DNA of 64,000 nucleotides. Source: Fragilaria crotonensis. Its lineage: Eukaryota > Bacillariophyta > Fragilariophyceae > Fragilariales > Fragilariaceae. This document shows, piece by piece, positions 34,273 through 46,484 of the stretch. The notes beneath the pieces are model-generated. The model ran no database searches and had not been told where the DNA came from. It saw nothing but the letters and a program-made list of their open reading frames with translations. The stretch spans positions 1 through 64,000 of the forward strand of contig JAKSYS010000242.1 of the NCBI GenBank assembly GCA_022925895.1, in the 5' to 3' direction. How positions within the stretch are numbered: the first letter of the stretch is position 1; every line of letters starts with the position of its first letter. The translations under genes and the position numbers were made by a program.

Positions 34273-37272
34273 CTCTGTCACACCATTCTTTCCCGTACCG
34301 ATGATGATTTTCCAATTGAATCATACAATGATGAGGATGTTCCACCAAGTGAATATCATGATCGCACCATATCTGAAATCCAGCCCAGCACCACAACACA
34401 AGCAGAACAAGTCCACTTCACCACCACCCTAGCAGACGATACCATCCCCTCTCAACAGGATGGGACCACTGACTGTCACTCTACAGGCCAGGCTGACGAC
34501 TCCTTGCTTGCCGCATACGAAGGAGCCATCACCAGTATGAATGATGGGGGCTTGTCACTATCACTTTTTTCTCGTGAAGAACAGGTCCAAATTGACCTCC
34601 TGCAGACATTAAACAGACTTGGTGCTCCAATGAAGGCTTATGAGGAGGTGATGAGATGGGCTACGAGGTCAGTCCAGCAAGGACACAACTTTTGCGATGC
34701 ACAGTTGACATCACGCAAGACATTAGTTTCGAAACTCAGTGCGCGTCTCAGTCGAGTTGCCCTTGAGCCCATACGTGCAGACCTGTATCTTCCATATTCA
34801 AATGTTACAATAAGCATCGTTTACTTCAACGCTTCAGCTGTGTTCACTGACCTACTTTCCTGTCCCCAGTTGAACCGTGATGAGAATTACATCTTCCATG
34901 GTGACTTCAACCCTGATCACAGTCCCTTTGCCATCCCCTCTCGAAATGTTATCGGAGACATCAATACTGGTCGCTCCTATCACTACACTCACAGAAAGCT
35001 CTGTCAAAATCCCAACGACATGCTCCTTCCATGCGTCCTTGCAATAGACAAGACAACATGTGACATAAGCGGTTCGGGTCGCTTACCCATGGAACCCATT
35101 ACAATTCAGTACGGTCTCATGAAGCATGACGTCAGAAAGAAACCATTTGCAATGCGTGTTCTGGGATATATCAATTGTTCAACAACACATTCCCGTTCCA
35201 ACAGCAATCCAAATAGGGCGACCCCTCTACCAAGGTCTCAAGAAGTTTCCGATGCAGCCTTGAGACTAAATGAGTACCACATGCAGGTCAAGTTTATCCT
35301 GGAACGATCAGGATTTCTTGCTTTGCAAGAACATGGTTTCAAATGGAACCTCAAGTATCATGGCAAGAGTTTCCAAACTGTCTTGCATCCCTACGTTCCC
35401 TTCATCATCGGCGACACAGAAGGGCATGACACCCTGTGTGGTCACTACAGGTCGCGTACATCTGGTGTTTCACAGTTGTGTAGGGTGTGTGAATGTCCCA
35501 CAGAAAAATCTGGCTGGTCCAAAGGCCGCTACTTCACAAGGCGAACACCAGCAGCTGTCAATGATCTGGTTCACCGTGGGAACCTTGAGGGTCTGAAACT
35601 TAAGTCTCAGCACTACCTCTCGAATGCTTTTGACACAGTACGGTTTGGACAACATGACAAACGAGGTATATTTGGCGCCTGTCCAGGAGAGATTCTTCAC
35701 CTTGTCTTGATAGGGTGGTTCAAGTATGTCGTGGAATCCTTCTTTGCTCAAGCGGGGAAGAATAGCATTGCCGTTCAGAAGTATGTTACCCTCTGTCATG
35801 ACATAGGCCTTCAACTCGACAGACAGAGTGATCGCAATGTCCCTCGAACATCGTTCAGAGATTTCTCCACTGCATCTAATATCCCTGGCAACGAATACGC
35901 TGGCTGCCTGTTCATCATGCTCATATCCATGCACACGTCGCGATATACAGAGATCTTTGCCAGATCTCGTTTAGCAAAATGTCAGAAGGCTGCCGACAAA
36001 CACCTAGGTAACCCTAACTTCATGGAAGACTGGAAGGACCTTCTCACAAGCTTACTGGAATGGCTTGCTTGGTTGAAACAACCTCAGATAACTCGTGTGT
36101 CAGCACAACGATCAGTTTTTGCCACCGCACATCTGATGCGCCTTGTAAAGTTTGTGGCTCCACGATTCAAAGGCATGTCAAATAACACAATCAAGATGCA
36201 TTTGGTGCTTCACATCCACGAAGACATCATTAACTTCGGTGTCCCAGAGGTGATGAATTCTGCCTACGCCGAGTCATCCCATCGTCCGATAGCAAAGTTC
36301 ACCGTCAGGAACACTCAGAAGCGCCACAAATCATTCACATTCCAGGCAGCAAATCGTTATGTCGAGAACTTGTCCATTGATCAAGGAAGCCAGGTTGTTT
36401 CAGATGACAGAAAGAAGAATACATTAACCGCAACAGGAGTGGCAAGAGCGTGGACTGGTAAGGAGTTCACCATAACATTGGACGACAATAAGGTTCCAAT
36501 TTGTGAATGGAGATTGGACAAGAAGAAAAAGTCACAAGTTCCAAGTGTCCGTCCAATCCCTGAAGATCACGTGCTATCGATGATAGCAAACCACTGTCAT
36601 CCCCATGTCTTCCCACCAGTCATCCACTGTCAAACCGAATTTATCACTGACGAGGGTCAAATTTATAGAGCACATCCTTCCTACCAAGATGCTCCATGGT
36701 ATGACCATGTTCTCCTTGACTGGTCAGAGTGTGACGATCCACTTCCAGCCCGCATTTGCACTTTCATCAATCTGTTTAACATCAAGGCAAACGCATCTAT
36801 CTGTTTCCCGGAGTCTGGACAGGAGACAGTCCCATGCCCCCCCGGGCTGTACGCTGTGGTGGAATCATACGATCCAATCCCACCATTCACCAGTGATGCA
36901 GACGACGAAAGCTTTGATGCCGAAGATGATACCCCTCCCGATCTCTTCCAACACTACACCAAGACTCTCCTGTCAGACAACATCTCACCCAAGCTATACC
37001 TTGTCAATGTCAAGGCTATCGTTGGCCCAACAGTGGTTGTCAGGGATGTTGTGGGACATCCCTCGGATGTGTCGGTTTCAGATAGGCGGTCCCAAGACAC
37101 CTATATATTCATGGCAGTGCGTCGTAAGGAATGGGCATCTCGCTGGGAACATAAGGTAGACCTTGCGTATCAGGAGAAGAATGAGGATGGTGCGGAGTCA
37201 ACTGAGGATGAGGATGACAGTGCGACCATCAAGGACAGACGGATGTACAAGAGGATGCATGGCACAGCATAG
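34273..37272 (+). CDS. Plavaka-like (CACTA-related) DDE transposase
   Basis: The frame is open for about 1000 codons from 34273 to the TAG at 37270-37272. No ATG at its head is convincing, and it probably continues from an upstream exon. It opens with an acidic linker (TDDDFPIESYNDEDVP). The core has LPCVLAIDKTTCDISG, EPITIQYGLMKHDVRKKP and ALRLNEYHMQ, then FIIGDTEGHDTLCGHY followed by CRVCECP, SQHYLSNAFDTVRFG and GEILHLVLIGW. These blocks match a transposase family of algae, oomycetes and fungi related to Plavaka and CACTA transposases. IDKT and GDTEGHD are the probable first two acidic sites. The C-terminal third contains a conserved domain of unknown role and an acidic end. The open frame suggests recent activity. 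Confidence 0.75.
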   Translation, partial: LCHTILSRTDDDFPIESYNDEDVPPSEYHDRTISEIQPSTTTQAEQVHFTTTLADDTIPSQQDGTTDCHSTGQADDSLLAAYEGAITSMNDGGLSLSLFSREEQVQIDLLQTLNRLGAPMKAYEEVMRWATRSVQQGHNFCDAQLTSRKTLVSKLSARLSRVALEPIRADLYLPYSNVTISIVYFNASAVFTDLLSCPQLNRDENYIFHGDFNPDHSPFAIPSRNVIGDINTGRSYHYTHRKLCQNPNDMLLPCVLAIDKTTCDISGSGRLPMEPITIQYGLMKHDVRKKPFAMRVLGYINCSTTHSRSNSNPNRATPLPRSQEVSDAALRLNEYHMQVKFILERSGFLALQEHGFKWNLKYHGKSFQTVLHPYVPFIIGDTEGHDTLCGHYRSRTSGVSQLCRVCECPTEKSGWSKGRYFTRRTPAAVNDLVHRGNLEGLKLKSQHYLSNAFDTVRFGQHDKRGIFGACPGEILHLVLIGWFKYVVESFFAQAGKNSIAVQKYVTLCHDIGLQLDRQSDRNVPRTSFRDFSTASNIPGNEYAGCLFIMLISMHTSRYTEIFARSRLAKCQKAADKHLGNPNFMEDWKDLLTSLLEWLAWLKQPQITRVSAQRSVFATAHLMRLVKFVAPRFKGMSNNTIKMHLVLHIHEDIINFGVPEVMNSAYAESSHRPIAKFTVRNTQKRHKSFTFQAANRYVENLSIDQGSQVVSDDRKKNTLTATGVARAWTGKEFTITLDDNKVPICEWRLDKKKKSQVPSVRPIPEDHVLSMIANHCHPHVFPPVIHCQTEFITDEGQIYRAHPSYQDAPWYDHVLLDWSECDDPLPARICTFINLFNIKANASICFPESGQETVPCPPGLYAVVESYDPIPPFTSDADDESFDAEDDTPPDLFQHYTKTLLSDNISPKLYLVNVKAIVGPTVVVRDVVGHPSDVSVSDRRSQDTYIFMAVRRKEWASRWEHKVDLAYQEKNEDGAESTEDEDDSATIKDRRMYKRMHGTA

Positions 37273-37293
37273 CGTAACACAATTCTACACCCA

Positions 37294-38098
37294 TTAGTGA
37301 AAAACAGATGAATCAGATGTCCAACGGCTTTCAGAACTGTCACCACCATCGGATTCATATCCCTCCAACCCTGTCGTTTCCGGTTGTGGAACCTTCGCAC
37401 GGATTACATAAGGTATCGCTTTTCGTATCCCTCCCATGGCACCAGGCTGCTTTGCTCTGACAACCTCCAACTCCACTTCAGGTCTCAAGAACTTTTTTAA
37501 CAAAGTCCTCAATAGCTCAGCAAAATCCGGATCATCGAAGACATAAGCATAACTGCAAGAAAGCAGCATTGCAGGTTGTAACGTCAAGTGATCAAAACTG
37601 ACCGCCTGTATCATCGTGAGCGTTTCCAACACTCCCACATCGCCCGTGCTGTGATTAACATAGCCACTCCCCACATCATGAAGAGTCTCGTACTCCAAGT
37701 GTACATCGATTGATGCACCCGCGTTTGAAGGCACTCTCGCCATGAGCTGGCGTCGGTCATCATCTGTCCAGTATGGCAGCGCTTCTCCATGACGCGTTGA
37801 TGCCCTTGCAACGTAGTAATGTTGGGTTTCACGAAAATGCATGAAACCCAACAACCACTGTCTCGTATGCACCAACAACATGACCCATCATCACCTGAAA
37901 GTATAGCTGTAAGTGCTCGCAAGGAACCACCAACCGTTTCCAGGTTTTCAGCACCTGTAGCGTCACCTGCCATGGGTAAAGCAGATCTTCCTTCTTTCCC
38001 TTCCTTCCTCCAACGACCATCCTGAAGCCCTTCACCCACCCAAGGACATGCTCATAATCTTGCTTCGGTCTCCCGTGCAACCCTCCCACCGTTACCAA
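37294..38098 (-). pseudogene. C-terminal segment of the oxygenase-like gene or a separate gene
   Basis: Sense continues in a different frame from about 38060 (KQDYEHVLGWVKGFRMVVGG, LYPWQVTLQVLKTWKRLVVP). After another break near 37890 it runs from 37881 to the stop at 37294. This last part reads FMHFRETQHYYVARAST, GYVNHSTGDVGVLETLTM and SFDHLTLQPAMLLSCSYAYV, with an acidic Ser-rich end. No family is recognised. It ends 21 bases from the convergent Plavaka-like gene. Confidence 0.4.
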
Positions 38099-40155
38099 AT
38101 TTGCTCATAACGTTCTGCTTGGGCACTTTATCTTGAGGCAGACTCGGCGCTTTTCCATTGCACATTCCCAGTGGATGCGCATGTCTGACATCATACTCCA
38201 GCACCTCTGGCATCCAACTTGGGTTTCGTAAACTCCACATCATGTTGCACGTAGCACTCGCTCCAAATCCAGGCTGCACATCACATAGTCTTGTGGTGTC
38301 CTCCGAATACCCAACACCCCGGGGAGCATCAGCATTTGTCACGGACGTTGTGTCTGGCAAACGACGGCGAGGACTAGCCAACATCCGGTCTTCATGCGAA
38401 CGATCTTGACCAGCGTCCTCATTGGAGCGCTTTTTACCGTGATCCTCAACGTCCATGCTCCTCTGGCGCTCCTCATCGTCAAGCGTCACGATTATGTCTC
38501 GATTGACAGGCCACCGTATCTCCGTTTCCGAAACCAACCGATCATGCCATTTCCGATGAGGAGGTGGTCCACCTGGCATTTTCCTGGGTGTATTCTTTCT
38601 CATGCCATGAGAGTATTGTCCTTGACCCGCGTCAACTTTCCCAGAATCCTGTGTCACATCACGTGGCTTTTGTGAAACCACATGATCGTTGCGGCCATCG
38701 TGGAATCCGTCGCGTTCTCTCACATGGGTCTGTTCCACCATCTGATGTTCTTCCAAGCCCATCAAGTGGCTAGGGGAACTTCCATAATCAGAATGGTAGT
38801 ATACGGAGTCCACCCTGCTGATACGAAGATGGACAGACGTAGGAGGATGTTTCACTTCATCAGCACATCCCGAAGCCGGGTTGACGACCAATTCACCACA
38901 ACTCCTGGTGAGAAGACCAGTACTGCTGCTGTCTTCCGCCAGCTCATCACAACGTGCAGCATGTGGAACAGGAGGCTGCTCTTCACAAACTGCTGCAGGT
39001 GCAACAGTTTGTGAAAGCTTCGCCTGCAAGGGAGTTGCCTCATCAGCCACCGACGTCTCAACAGCGACATCATCAGCACCAACCAAATCCACCGGATTGG
39101 TGATGTCACCGTCATCGAATGGCTCTACTTCAATTCCAAGGTCGACACTACCCTCATCCGAGCAGTCACTGGCGAGGCTGTTGTCCTCCCATGATTCCGC
39201 GTCATCATCAGGCGCAACACTGACGGATGTTTCATCAACGTCCATCTCCACGTCAACCACAGCGCCACCAACACCCACCACTCCCGTCGAAGGACATTCC
39301 TTGGCTTGAGCCGCATGCACCACATCATGCGTTGAGGTGCCGCCTCCAGATGTCAACAAGTTCGCCTTCGCATCATCACTTGCGATTGCCAACGCACGTT
39401 CAGCCTCTGTCAGAAGCTTGTTCAGGTCACGAACAGACCTATCCGCAACACTGACTGCCCTCTTCGCTTCCTCTAAGGATGCAACAGCCACATCAAGCTC
39501 CCCGCGCAACGTGAGCACCCTCTTGGAAAGTTCACCAACTTCCAACTTTGCAGAACATTGGTACGATGCAGCTGCCTTGCGCGTCCCATACCGAACAATA
39601 GCAGTCTTTGCAGCAAAGAATGTTCCATACACATGTTTTCCCTCAGCACGCCTCATCATTGAAGTGCAGTGCCTGATGAGCCTGCCATCCCAGCTGATCA
39701 TGACACCATGTTTAAGACGTATAGCCATTCCGTTGTACGTTGGACCCTTCCCATCTCGTTTTCCGTACACATTCGGGAGAACAAAGTACCAGTCGTCAGT
39801 ACTTCCAGGATCATCCTCGGTCCAGATGCTAAAACCCTGAGAGGCATCATTAACATCATAGTGTGACGCATTGGAAAGGTCGACACTGACATCCATGGTG
39901 TTCGTAATGTTAGCAAAACATCCATCTCCAGCCATCCCATGCCTGGGAATGACCCCACCATCCACTTCCAGATCCTGCATTGTCCTTAACACAGCTGGAA
40001 TCGAAACAGCTGCAAGATTTGCGGATGCCACCACAGCATCCCTCAGTAACGACTGGGCACTCTCCTCAGAGGACGTCACATAGCGGGTTCTGTGCACACC
40101 ATCAAGGCATATCCTAGTACCAATTGGGTGCATGGAACCCAGGTCACCTTTACCG
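38052..40155 (-). pseudogene. putative 2-oxoglutarate/Fe(II) oxygenase-like domain protein, frameshifted
   Basis: The family sense begins near 40155 with GKGDLGSMHPIGTRIC. It continues through LLRDAVVASANLAAVSIPAVLR into SNASHYDVNDASQGFSIW, WYFVLPNV, AIRLKHGVMISWDGR and LIRHCTS. The HxD (HYD, His codon at 39861-39863), the distal His in IRHC about 64 residues later, and the beta-strands between them fit the double-stranded beta-helix of 2-oxoglutarate oxygenases. Fungal Kyakuja-Dileera-Zisupton transposons are known to carry TET/JBP oxygenases, so a DNA-base oxidising role is worth testing. The assignment is my inference. A coiled-coil (VGELSKRVLTLRGELDVAV) and a long acidic region follow. 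The piece ends at 38052. Frame breaks at both ends suggest decay. Confidence 0.45.
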
Positions 40156-41654
40156 GCCGGCTCTCGCCGAGTTTTGGTTACGTGATCGAACCGTCTGTGC
40201 ATGTTTCCTGATGTCACCAAGCATCTTATCAGCAGCCGGGCCGAGTGTCGGTAGGTATCGAATCTGTATGACACTGTCCCGCGATACAGACATCTTCCCG
40301 GTTTGCGAACCCGGGTGGTTGACTTGCACCGAAACACACACATCAACGTCACCATCGGAGGGATCGATCACAAGACTCTCGCGTATGCTGATGACCCGGT
40401 GCAGAAATCCAGAGACGTAGTGTCGACAGCCACGTTTCGCCGAAGGGGACGCCTCCAAACCAGCGTTGTATGCCCTGCGAAGATAACGCCCCTCGACCAT
40501 GGCGTAATCCTGACCCTCCACATGGTCAGGAGCAAGACGAGGCCCCTCCTCATCAGGACATTGCCGAGCATACATGACCTTCTTCATTGCCTTAGGGAAT
40601 GGAAGGAGTCTCGACGTAATTCCCATCGCATCAGAATCCAGAAGGAAATTTGAGGAACCACGAGAAATTCTCCACTTCCATATTTTGTCCACGTTGCCAT
40701 CCCACAAACGGCTAACGTAGCCACCTTTAGCGAAACGATTGATCCTAGATCCATTACGTACAATCCGAAGCCAATTCATGTCCATCGGAATGTGAGTGTT
40801 CGGAACGCCGACCGACTCGTGTCTTTTCTCACGATGACAATAGTAAACACCAGCCTCTGGCAGAACAACCACAAGACATCGATATCGCTTGTCATACTTC
40901 GCATCGAGGAATTCCGGCATCACCCTTAGCTTCACAGGGGTGTCCACCACCTCCTTACCCGTCCTACGCCTAGGAATCCTCACCGTACGTGCGATAACGG
41001 CATCCATCATCACAATCTCCAGGTAGTCAGGTCGCGTGACGACGGAATGGATATCAACTCCATCATTCATGTGATCGCGCATTGCAAGTGACACATTCGT
41101 CAAGCCATACATTTCCAGGAAAGTGCGGTGAATGACCTGAACATTCGTGTTCAACAATTGAGCACTACCAGGAATCCCAAACACAGGGTCGTCAGGGACA
41201 GGCTTCCCTTCATCGCCGACAACACCGTCTTCCAAGTTTGATGGAATCTGTTGATGTCGGTGCGAGGCAAACACTTTGCGATGACATTAGCAAACTGAGT
41301 CTTCGAAGGATGCCACGCTTTGCGAGACATCGGATCACCACCAGGAGCCTTCCCTTCCAAGTCACCAAAGACACGTGGATTGGAAGAGCCCGCGATGAGA
41401 TTACGAGCAGTCTCACCCGGAAGGGTCCTACCACCAAAGAGAACGAGTGGCTGTTCCTTGAAAGGAACCGATCCACCGGTTCCAACCTTCCCATGCTTGG
41501 AGCTCCGATCTACGTCGTACTCGAGGGGCTTCATGTGCGCAGCACCACCGGCCTTCCTTTTCCTTACTATGTTGGAGGAACTTTCATTATTCACAATAAC
41601 AGATGGATTATGGCGCAAAGGAGAAGAACCGTCCTTCCGTTGACTCCCCGACAT
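40150..41654 (-). pseudogene. N-terminal half of a transposon-borne gene with oxygenase-like domain
   Basis: The likely start is the inner ATG at 41654 (MSGSQRKDGSSPLRHN), in a basic, disordered leader. Near 41250 the sense passes to another frame (SNLEDGVVGDEGKPVPDDP) that runs to 40150. It contains IHRTFLEMYGLTNVSLAMRD, LEIVMMDAVIARTVRIPRRR and a long beta-rich section (RCLVVVLPEAGVYYCHREKR). I do not recognise a named domain. A second frame change near 40155 leads into the oxygenase-like part. It lies antiparallel to the Plavaka-like transposase. Confidence 0.5.
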
Positions 41655-41989
41655 GATCTCGTCACCAAAAAGCCTGACGCAGCACAGTATGAACAGCACA
41701 CTGATGGTGATGTTGTTCAGGGACAGAACAACCTTAAAACCCGGGAAGAGAATCCGATGGAACTTGAGGTGACCACTATATGGTGAGTCGATCAACAAGT
41801 GACCCTTCAGAAATCCGTCGCCAGAGTTGAAACCAAAGGATACTCCAGATGATCACGACAAGCACCACTTTATGGTGAGTGCTGCCTGTCAAATTACTCA
41901 AGGATGAGCAAGAAGACCGTGAAAATGGGAACGTATCCAACCACAGCTACTACACTTTCGCTTTGTGGTGGTTGCTGCCGCCAAAAAAA

Positions 41990-42610
41990 AGTCACTCCAA
42001 ATGGGAGAACGTTCAAATGTATAAAATTAAAGTATAAAATTCTCCAACAGAGTGGGATGGCTTCCCGTCACGATGCAACGGTTCCGAATTGCTGCCTGAA
42101 ACTTGGCAATCCTGATGGGACAGCAAGCCGCAGGCTCCTCAGTAACCCGCACTTGTAGAATGGAAACGCAGAACTCCACAAGTTGCAACTCCAAATGGGA
42201 GAGCAAGCTTGACGTTCAAAACGTAAGAATTCCTAAATGGAGAACGGAGTGTGCAACCTGATTATCAGTGTGGTCGCAGACGGGGAGCGCAACGCCAGGA
42301 GCCACGTCAAACTGTGTTTTCAACCTTTGTGTTGATGCCGCCTTGATGCGACAAGACAACGCCGATCGGCGTGGACGCAAACGGATCAAAGCACAACTGT
42401 AGTCACTTGCGACGCGTGGCTGCGAACCGTTCCAAACGCAACCGCAGTCACTTCCAACGCGTGATAGAAAATCCTGTCAATCAGGTGTTCACGTCCGAAA
42501 AGACCGACGTCGACACACTCAATTCGCAATCTCGCAACTCCTAATGGGAGAGCTTCAACTGCTTGCCAGTAACCGATCAAACAAAGTCAACTCCTTGATG
42601 GGAGGACAGT
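41990..42610. repeat. scattered CTCC...TGGGAG subterminal-type repeats
   Basis: CTCC(A/T)AATGGGAGA or close forms occur near 41996, 42190, 42232, 42539 and 42592. Each is a small imperfect inverted repeat. CACTA-type elements carry short repeats near their ends that bind their own proteins, so this could be the right subterminal region of the Plavaka-like element. No matching array was found on the left. Confidence 0.5.
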
Positions 42611-42614
42611 GATG

Positions 42615-43480
42615 ATCAAAGAAACCAACTTTTGTGCTGTGATTCGCAGCGCAAAAGCAAGAAAACCAAGAGAGGGAAACAAGATTAGCACAAGCACTTA
42701 TTTTTGCACGCGTGTACTATGCCAAAATAAGTAGCATAAGGATGTGTTGTAGCAAGAATCAGATGTGGGACTTCGATTTTTTTCCTTAAGTAAAAGGAGA
42801 TAGCAATGTGAATATTAAGTGATTAACTATGTGTGACTTTATTTTGTGCATACTACATACAGTCGTGCACAAGCTCTGACGGCGTGACGTACTTAAAGTA
42901 ACAGGTCTTGCACATGATGTTTGTTGATAATTCATCAACAACAAAGACTTAAGTATAATTAATAAAGCAAAAAATATAACATGTGAATCAGAAAATAGCA
43001 ATAGAAGAGACTAGTAACACGGTGTTCAACATTGAGTGACATGTATACTCCATCTACCAGTTACATGTGTTATTGCAAAACAATGATAGTGACACATATG
43101 TATGGGAAATAGGACATGTAGAACGTGCGTACTGACAATAGCGATTCCTCGTACGCATAGTATCAGATGTACTAGTTTTAGAAAGTAGGAATATTTGCTT
43201 CCGTTGGAGTACACGTAGTAGTAGGTAGCAGTAATAAGCGTACTGTCATTGGTTCAAGCTATATGTGCTGTACGTAGCAAATGTGTACTACTGTGGTACA
43301 GGATAACTACATACGGAATGCGGAGTTGAGTTATTGGTACAGCTGGTTTTTCGTTGAAGCGTCCGAACGTAGGTTGTGTACAATTCGTACCATGCACGCA
43401 TATTATTTCCATATCCTTTATCAAGTTTTAGTAGCAGCTGTCTCCTGCGACCATAAAAATCCATCTCTGTCGACATGATG
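42615..43480. other. AT-rich intergenic stretch
   Basis: No supported gene was found. The stretch is AT-rich with a few GTAC words near 43130-43400. Confidence 0.4.
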
Positions 43481-46478
43481 ATCACACCTCGTCCTCCTCG
43501 TTTCTTGTCTTTGCTTCTTTGAGTGCACTGTTGACGAAGCCACGATCGAAGTCCAATGCACACCTGTGAGACTTGAACAATTTCATCAGGCGTTGGATTT
43601 CGGAGTACAGAAGTCCTTGATCTTCTGTTATACTTGTGGCGATGAAGTTGTGGGTACGACCTTGCTGCCTCATTCTCTGCTGACTCTCAAAAGATGATGG
43701 TAAGTACAAATATATGCGCGTGCTCTCGAAGCAAACTTTCCCATCCTTTCTTTGGTCAACTCCTTGATTGAACACGTTGAATCTCTCACAAGTTGTTTGA
43801 AATTCTCTCGTCCCCTCTTTTGAGATACAGGAACCCGTCGGTAGAAAGCCTTTGCGTGACCCCAGCAAAATTCAATGCCTTCCCTGCTAATTCGGCATGG
43901 AACTTTGGTGTTAGAAGTACCGTGATGCCCAGCTGAGATCCAAGGTACTGAAGTGCCGTTTCCTCATCCTTGAAATCAGCACACTCTGCGATGAGATGGC
44001 GTAGGGAATACCGTAAGTCAATCTTCCTGAAATTGTGTCTTTCTTTCCGTCGACAGTGTATTTATCTAACTCACTTGGATCAATCAGTCCTCTTTCCCAC
44101 AGAACTTGTAGCATGCCTTTAGATTTTCCTTCCCATCCAGATAGGATTTTGTCGACTTCTTTGTGAGTTTCGATTGAATTGTTTCTTGCCAATTCCTGAA
44201 GTTCGGCTTTAGTGTACCCGCGTTTTTGTTGGAGCGTCACACCCTTTTCGTTGAGCTCTTCAAGAAGGGTCTTCTTTGTTTTTTCAATTGGCTTGCTTCT
44301 TTTCCCATTATTCGATCATGACGTTGTAAGTCACGTTGCTCTGGTGTCAAATACCATGGGCCACAGTCGTCAGTATTGAATACCATTGACTGTGTGTCTC
44401 CGATGCCCAGGGTTGGTGAGTGTGTGCCCAGATAACCCTCTTGTGACATTATGACTGTGTCTCTCATCTGCTGTTTTGATCCTCCAAAGTTCTTTTGCAT
44501 GTTGATCGCACTGAGTGCACCATCACGTTTGCGAGCGTGTCCCTGAGAATGATCGAACAAAAATACAAAATCGAAGCTTGGATATAGGATTCGTAGGCAA
44601 TCAACCACATCCTCAAGCTGAAGACTCATGTGGTATGAATTCCAATAACCCTGATTATTGATTCCGATGAACAAGTATTTTACGAAGGGGGATTCCAACA
44701 AAATCGGCTTCCTCGTTGTTCCCAAGATTTCCATCGCAGCTGTTGTATCGAGGTAATTTCCACCGCCGAGAGCTGCTGTTTGCCTTGCCATATTCACTCT
44801 TTGTAACTCATCCTCTGTCATCTGCCTGCCAAAGCCGAATTCGCGTGACACGAACGCAGAAAGCATATACCCATCGCCCTCCGACTTGGGCAGAAGTGGC
44901 ACTTGTCCTTTTGGCCCAACCCATTGTTTGGAGGACAGTAGATACTGCGCGAAGACAGACTCATCTTGACCAATAATCATCAAGGGCCTGACTGATGATG
45001 ACACTCGTATGCTTGTTTTGCTTCAACATCTCGCGCTGCCTCTTCTCCCTTTTGATTCTTGATATGCAATTCTTCCAATAGTCAACGTGAAACTCAACCC
45101 GAGTCTCATCAGATATAATATCATAGTAATGATGTCCGAAATCTGTGTCTAAGGTCTTGATCGTAGCAGCTTCACTGAGTGGAAGCTGAATCCAACGCCG
45201 ACAACGTGGCTCAAGCACGGTAAGGTAGTTCTTGCAGAATGCATTTCGATGTGCGACAACATCTTCACGTTCATGGCCATCGACGTAGAAGCTCTTCCTT
45301 CTCGTATCATACTTGAATCCGAGTAATCGCATCCAGCGCCATGCTGTTGTGAAGCTCATGTTTTTAAGTCTATGTGCGCGAAGGAATAGCGCAATATCAT
45401 CCTCATCTTGATCGACATCGACAGGATTGCTAGTAGGATTAATGGCTGTAGTACTTGTACTCAATGTTGACGTTTCTGCAGTATCTTCGTCTACTACCGA
45501 TTCACGTTTCCACAACGCAGCCAGCCTTGGGATTACAGACGAATGAACGAATTGATAGACTGCTTCAATTGAAAGATGTGACAAGTTCTCGACGCCAAAT
45601 GCAACAATCTGCTCCTTTGCGCATGGAAACACTTCGAGAACTCGAGGAAGAGGTCGTTTCCCACACTGAACAGACAAGTTTGGGTTTGGGAAGCATTCAA
45701 AATTACGGAACACAATGTTCCAATTTGCGATGGTTTTATAGAAGGTTGCTTGCGTCATACCAACAGTGTTCAATACCTTACAAGATTCAGTGCAACAGTC
45801 TTGCCACGTCCATTCATTCATTTTGCAAGAGCCAATCGGTACGCATAACAAAGAAACGTCGCCCTTTGCCTGACAGCGCATATCTCAGCTTTGGTACACA
45901 CGTTGTCGATATCTCTACCTTGCACAACATTCCTCCAATTATTTTCTTCCTCATGAACGCTTTGAAGCAGTACAATCCTTCTCTGAAGTGCTTCCATTGG
46001 AGTTTCAGAATCGAAATCAGTATCATTCCCATCCTCGCAATTCGTTGTCCCATGTTTCTTTGGTGGTTTGAACACTCGGTATGCCTCTGGGCTACATGGC
46101 CAGTAACTTGAGCTAGAAGCATCAGCAGCAATCATTACAGCGGCCGCACCAGTATCTCCTATCCTTGCTCGTTTGCTCGGTGATTGCTCAACAATGTCTC
46201 CGATCCTTCCTCCCGTTGTAGCCTCCGTGTTGACAGGTGTAGTTATCATTGTGTCGAGCGGGTCTTGATCTTGTGCTTGGAATGACTAGCACATTTGCGG
46301 CTGCTTCCATTACTTTTTCGTTCCATGCACTGTTAAGTGGACATGGGTACCGTATCTGCCTTGATTTCTCTGTGAAGTAGTAATAGAATGTGTTCTTGTA
46401 TGTGACTCTGAACACTCCTGTTGTGTTTGATCCATCAAATCGGTGCATCAATTCTCCGAAAGAAGCCGACTTGGACAT
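43480..46478 (-). pseudogene. DDE transposase of a family common in fungi, multiply frameshifted
   Basis: Minus-strand sense starts upstream with MSKSASFGELMHRFDG (46478) and continues through MEALQRRIVLLQSVHEEENN. The main frame (45881-44961) has an N-terminal domain, then MSFTTAWRWMRLLGFKYD and FYVDGHEREDVVAHRNAF, a signature I know from repeated fungal transposases. The next frame (45004-44237) has the first acidic site in IIGQDESVF, then LPKSEGDGYMLSAF and the second Asp in FVFLFDHSQGHA. A further frame has PKFHAELA, and a one-base shift then gives GIEFCWGHAKAFYRR with the catalytic Glu near 43865. The order D, D, E is complete but spread over at least four frames, so the gene is dead or badly sequenced. 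Confidence 0.65.
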
Positions 46479-46484
46479 CCCTGT

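Noticed and set aside
38881-39840. plus-strand frames opposite the oxygenase-like gene
   Set aside because: They are low-complexity Ser/Thr/Pro shadows of the acidic coding region on the minus strand.
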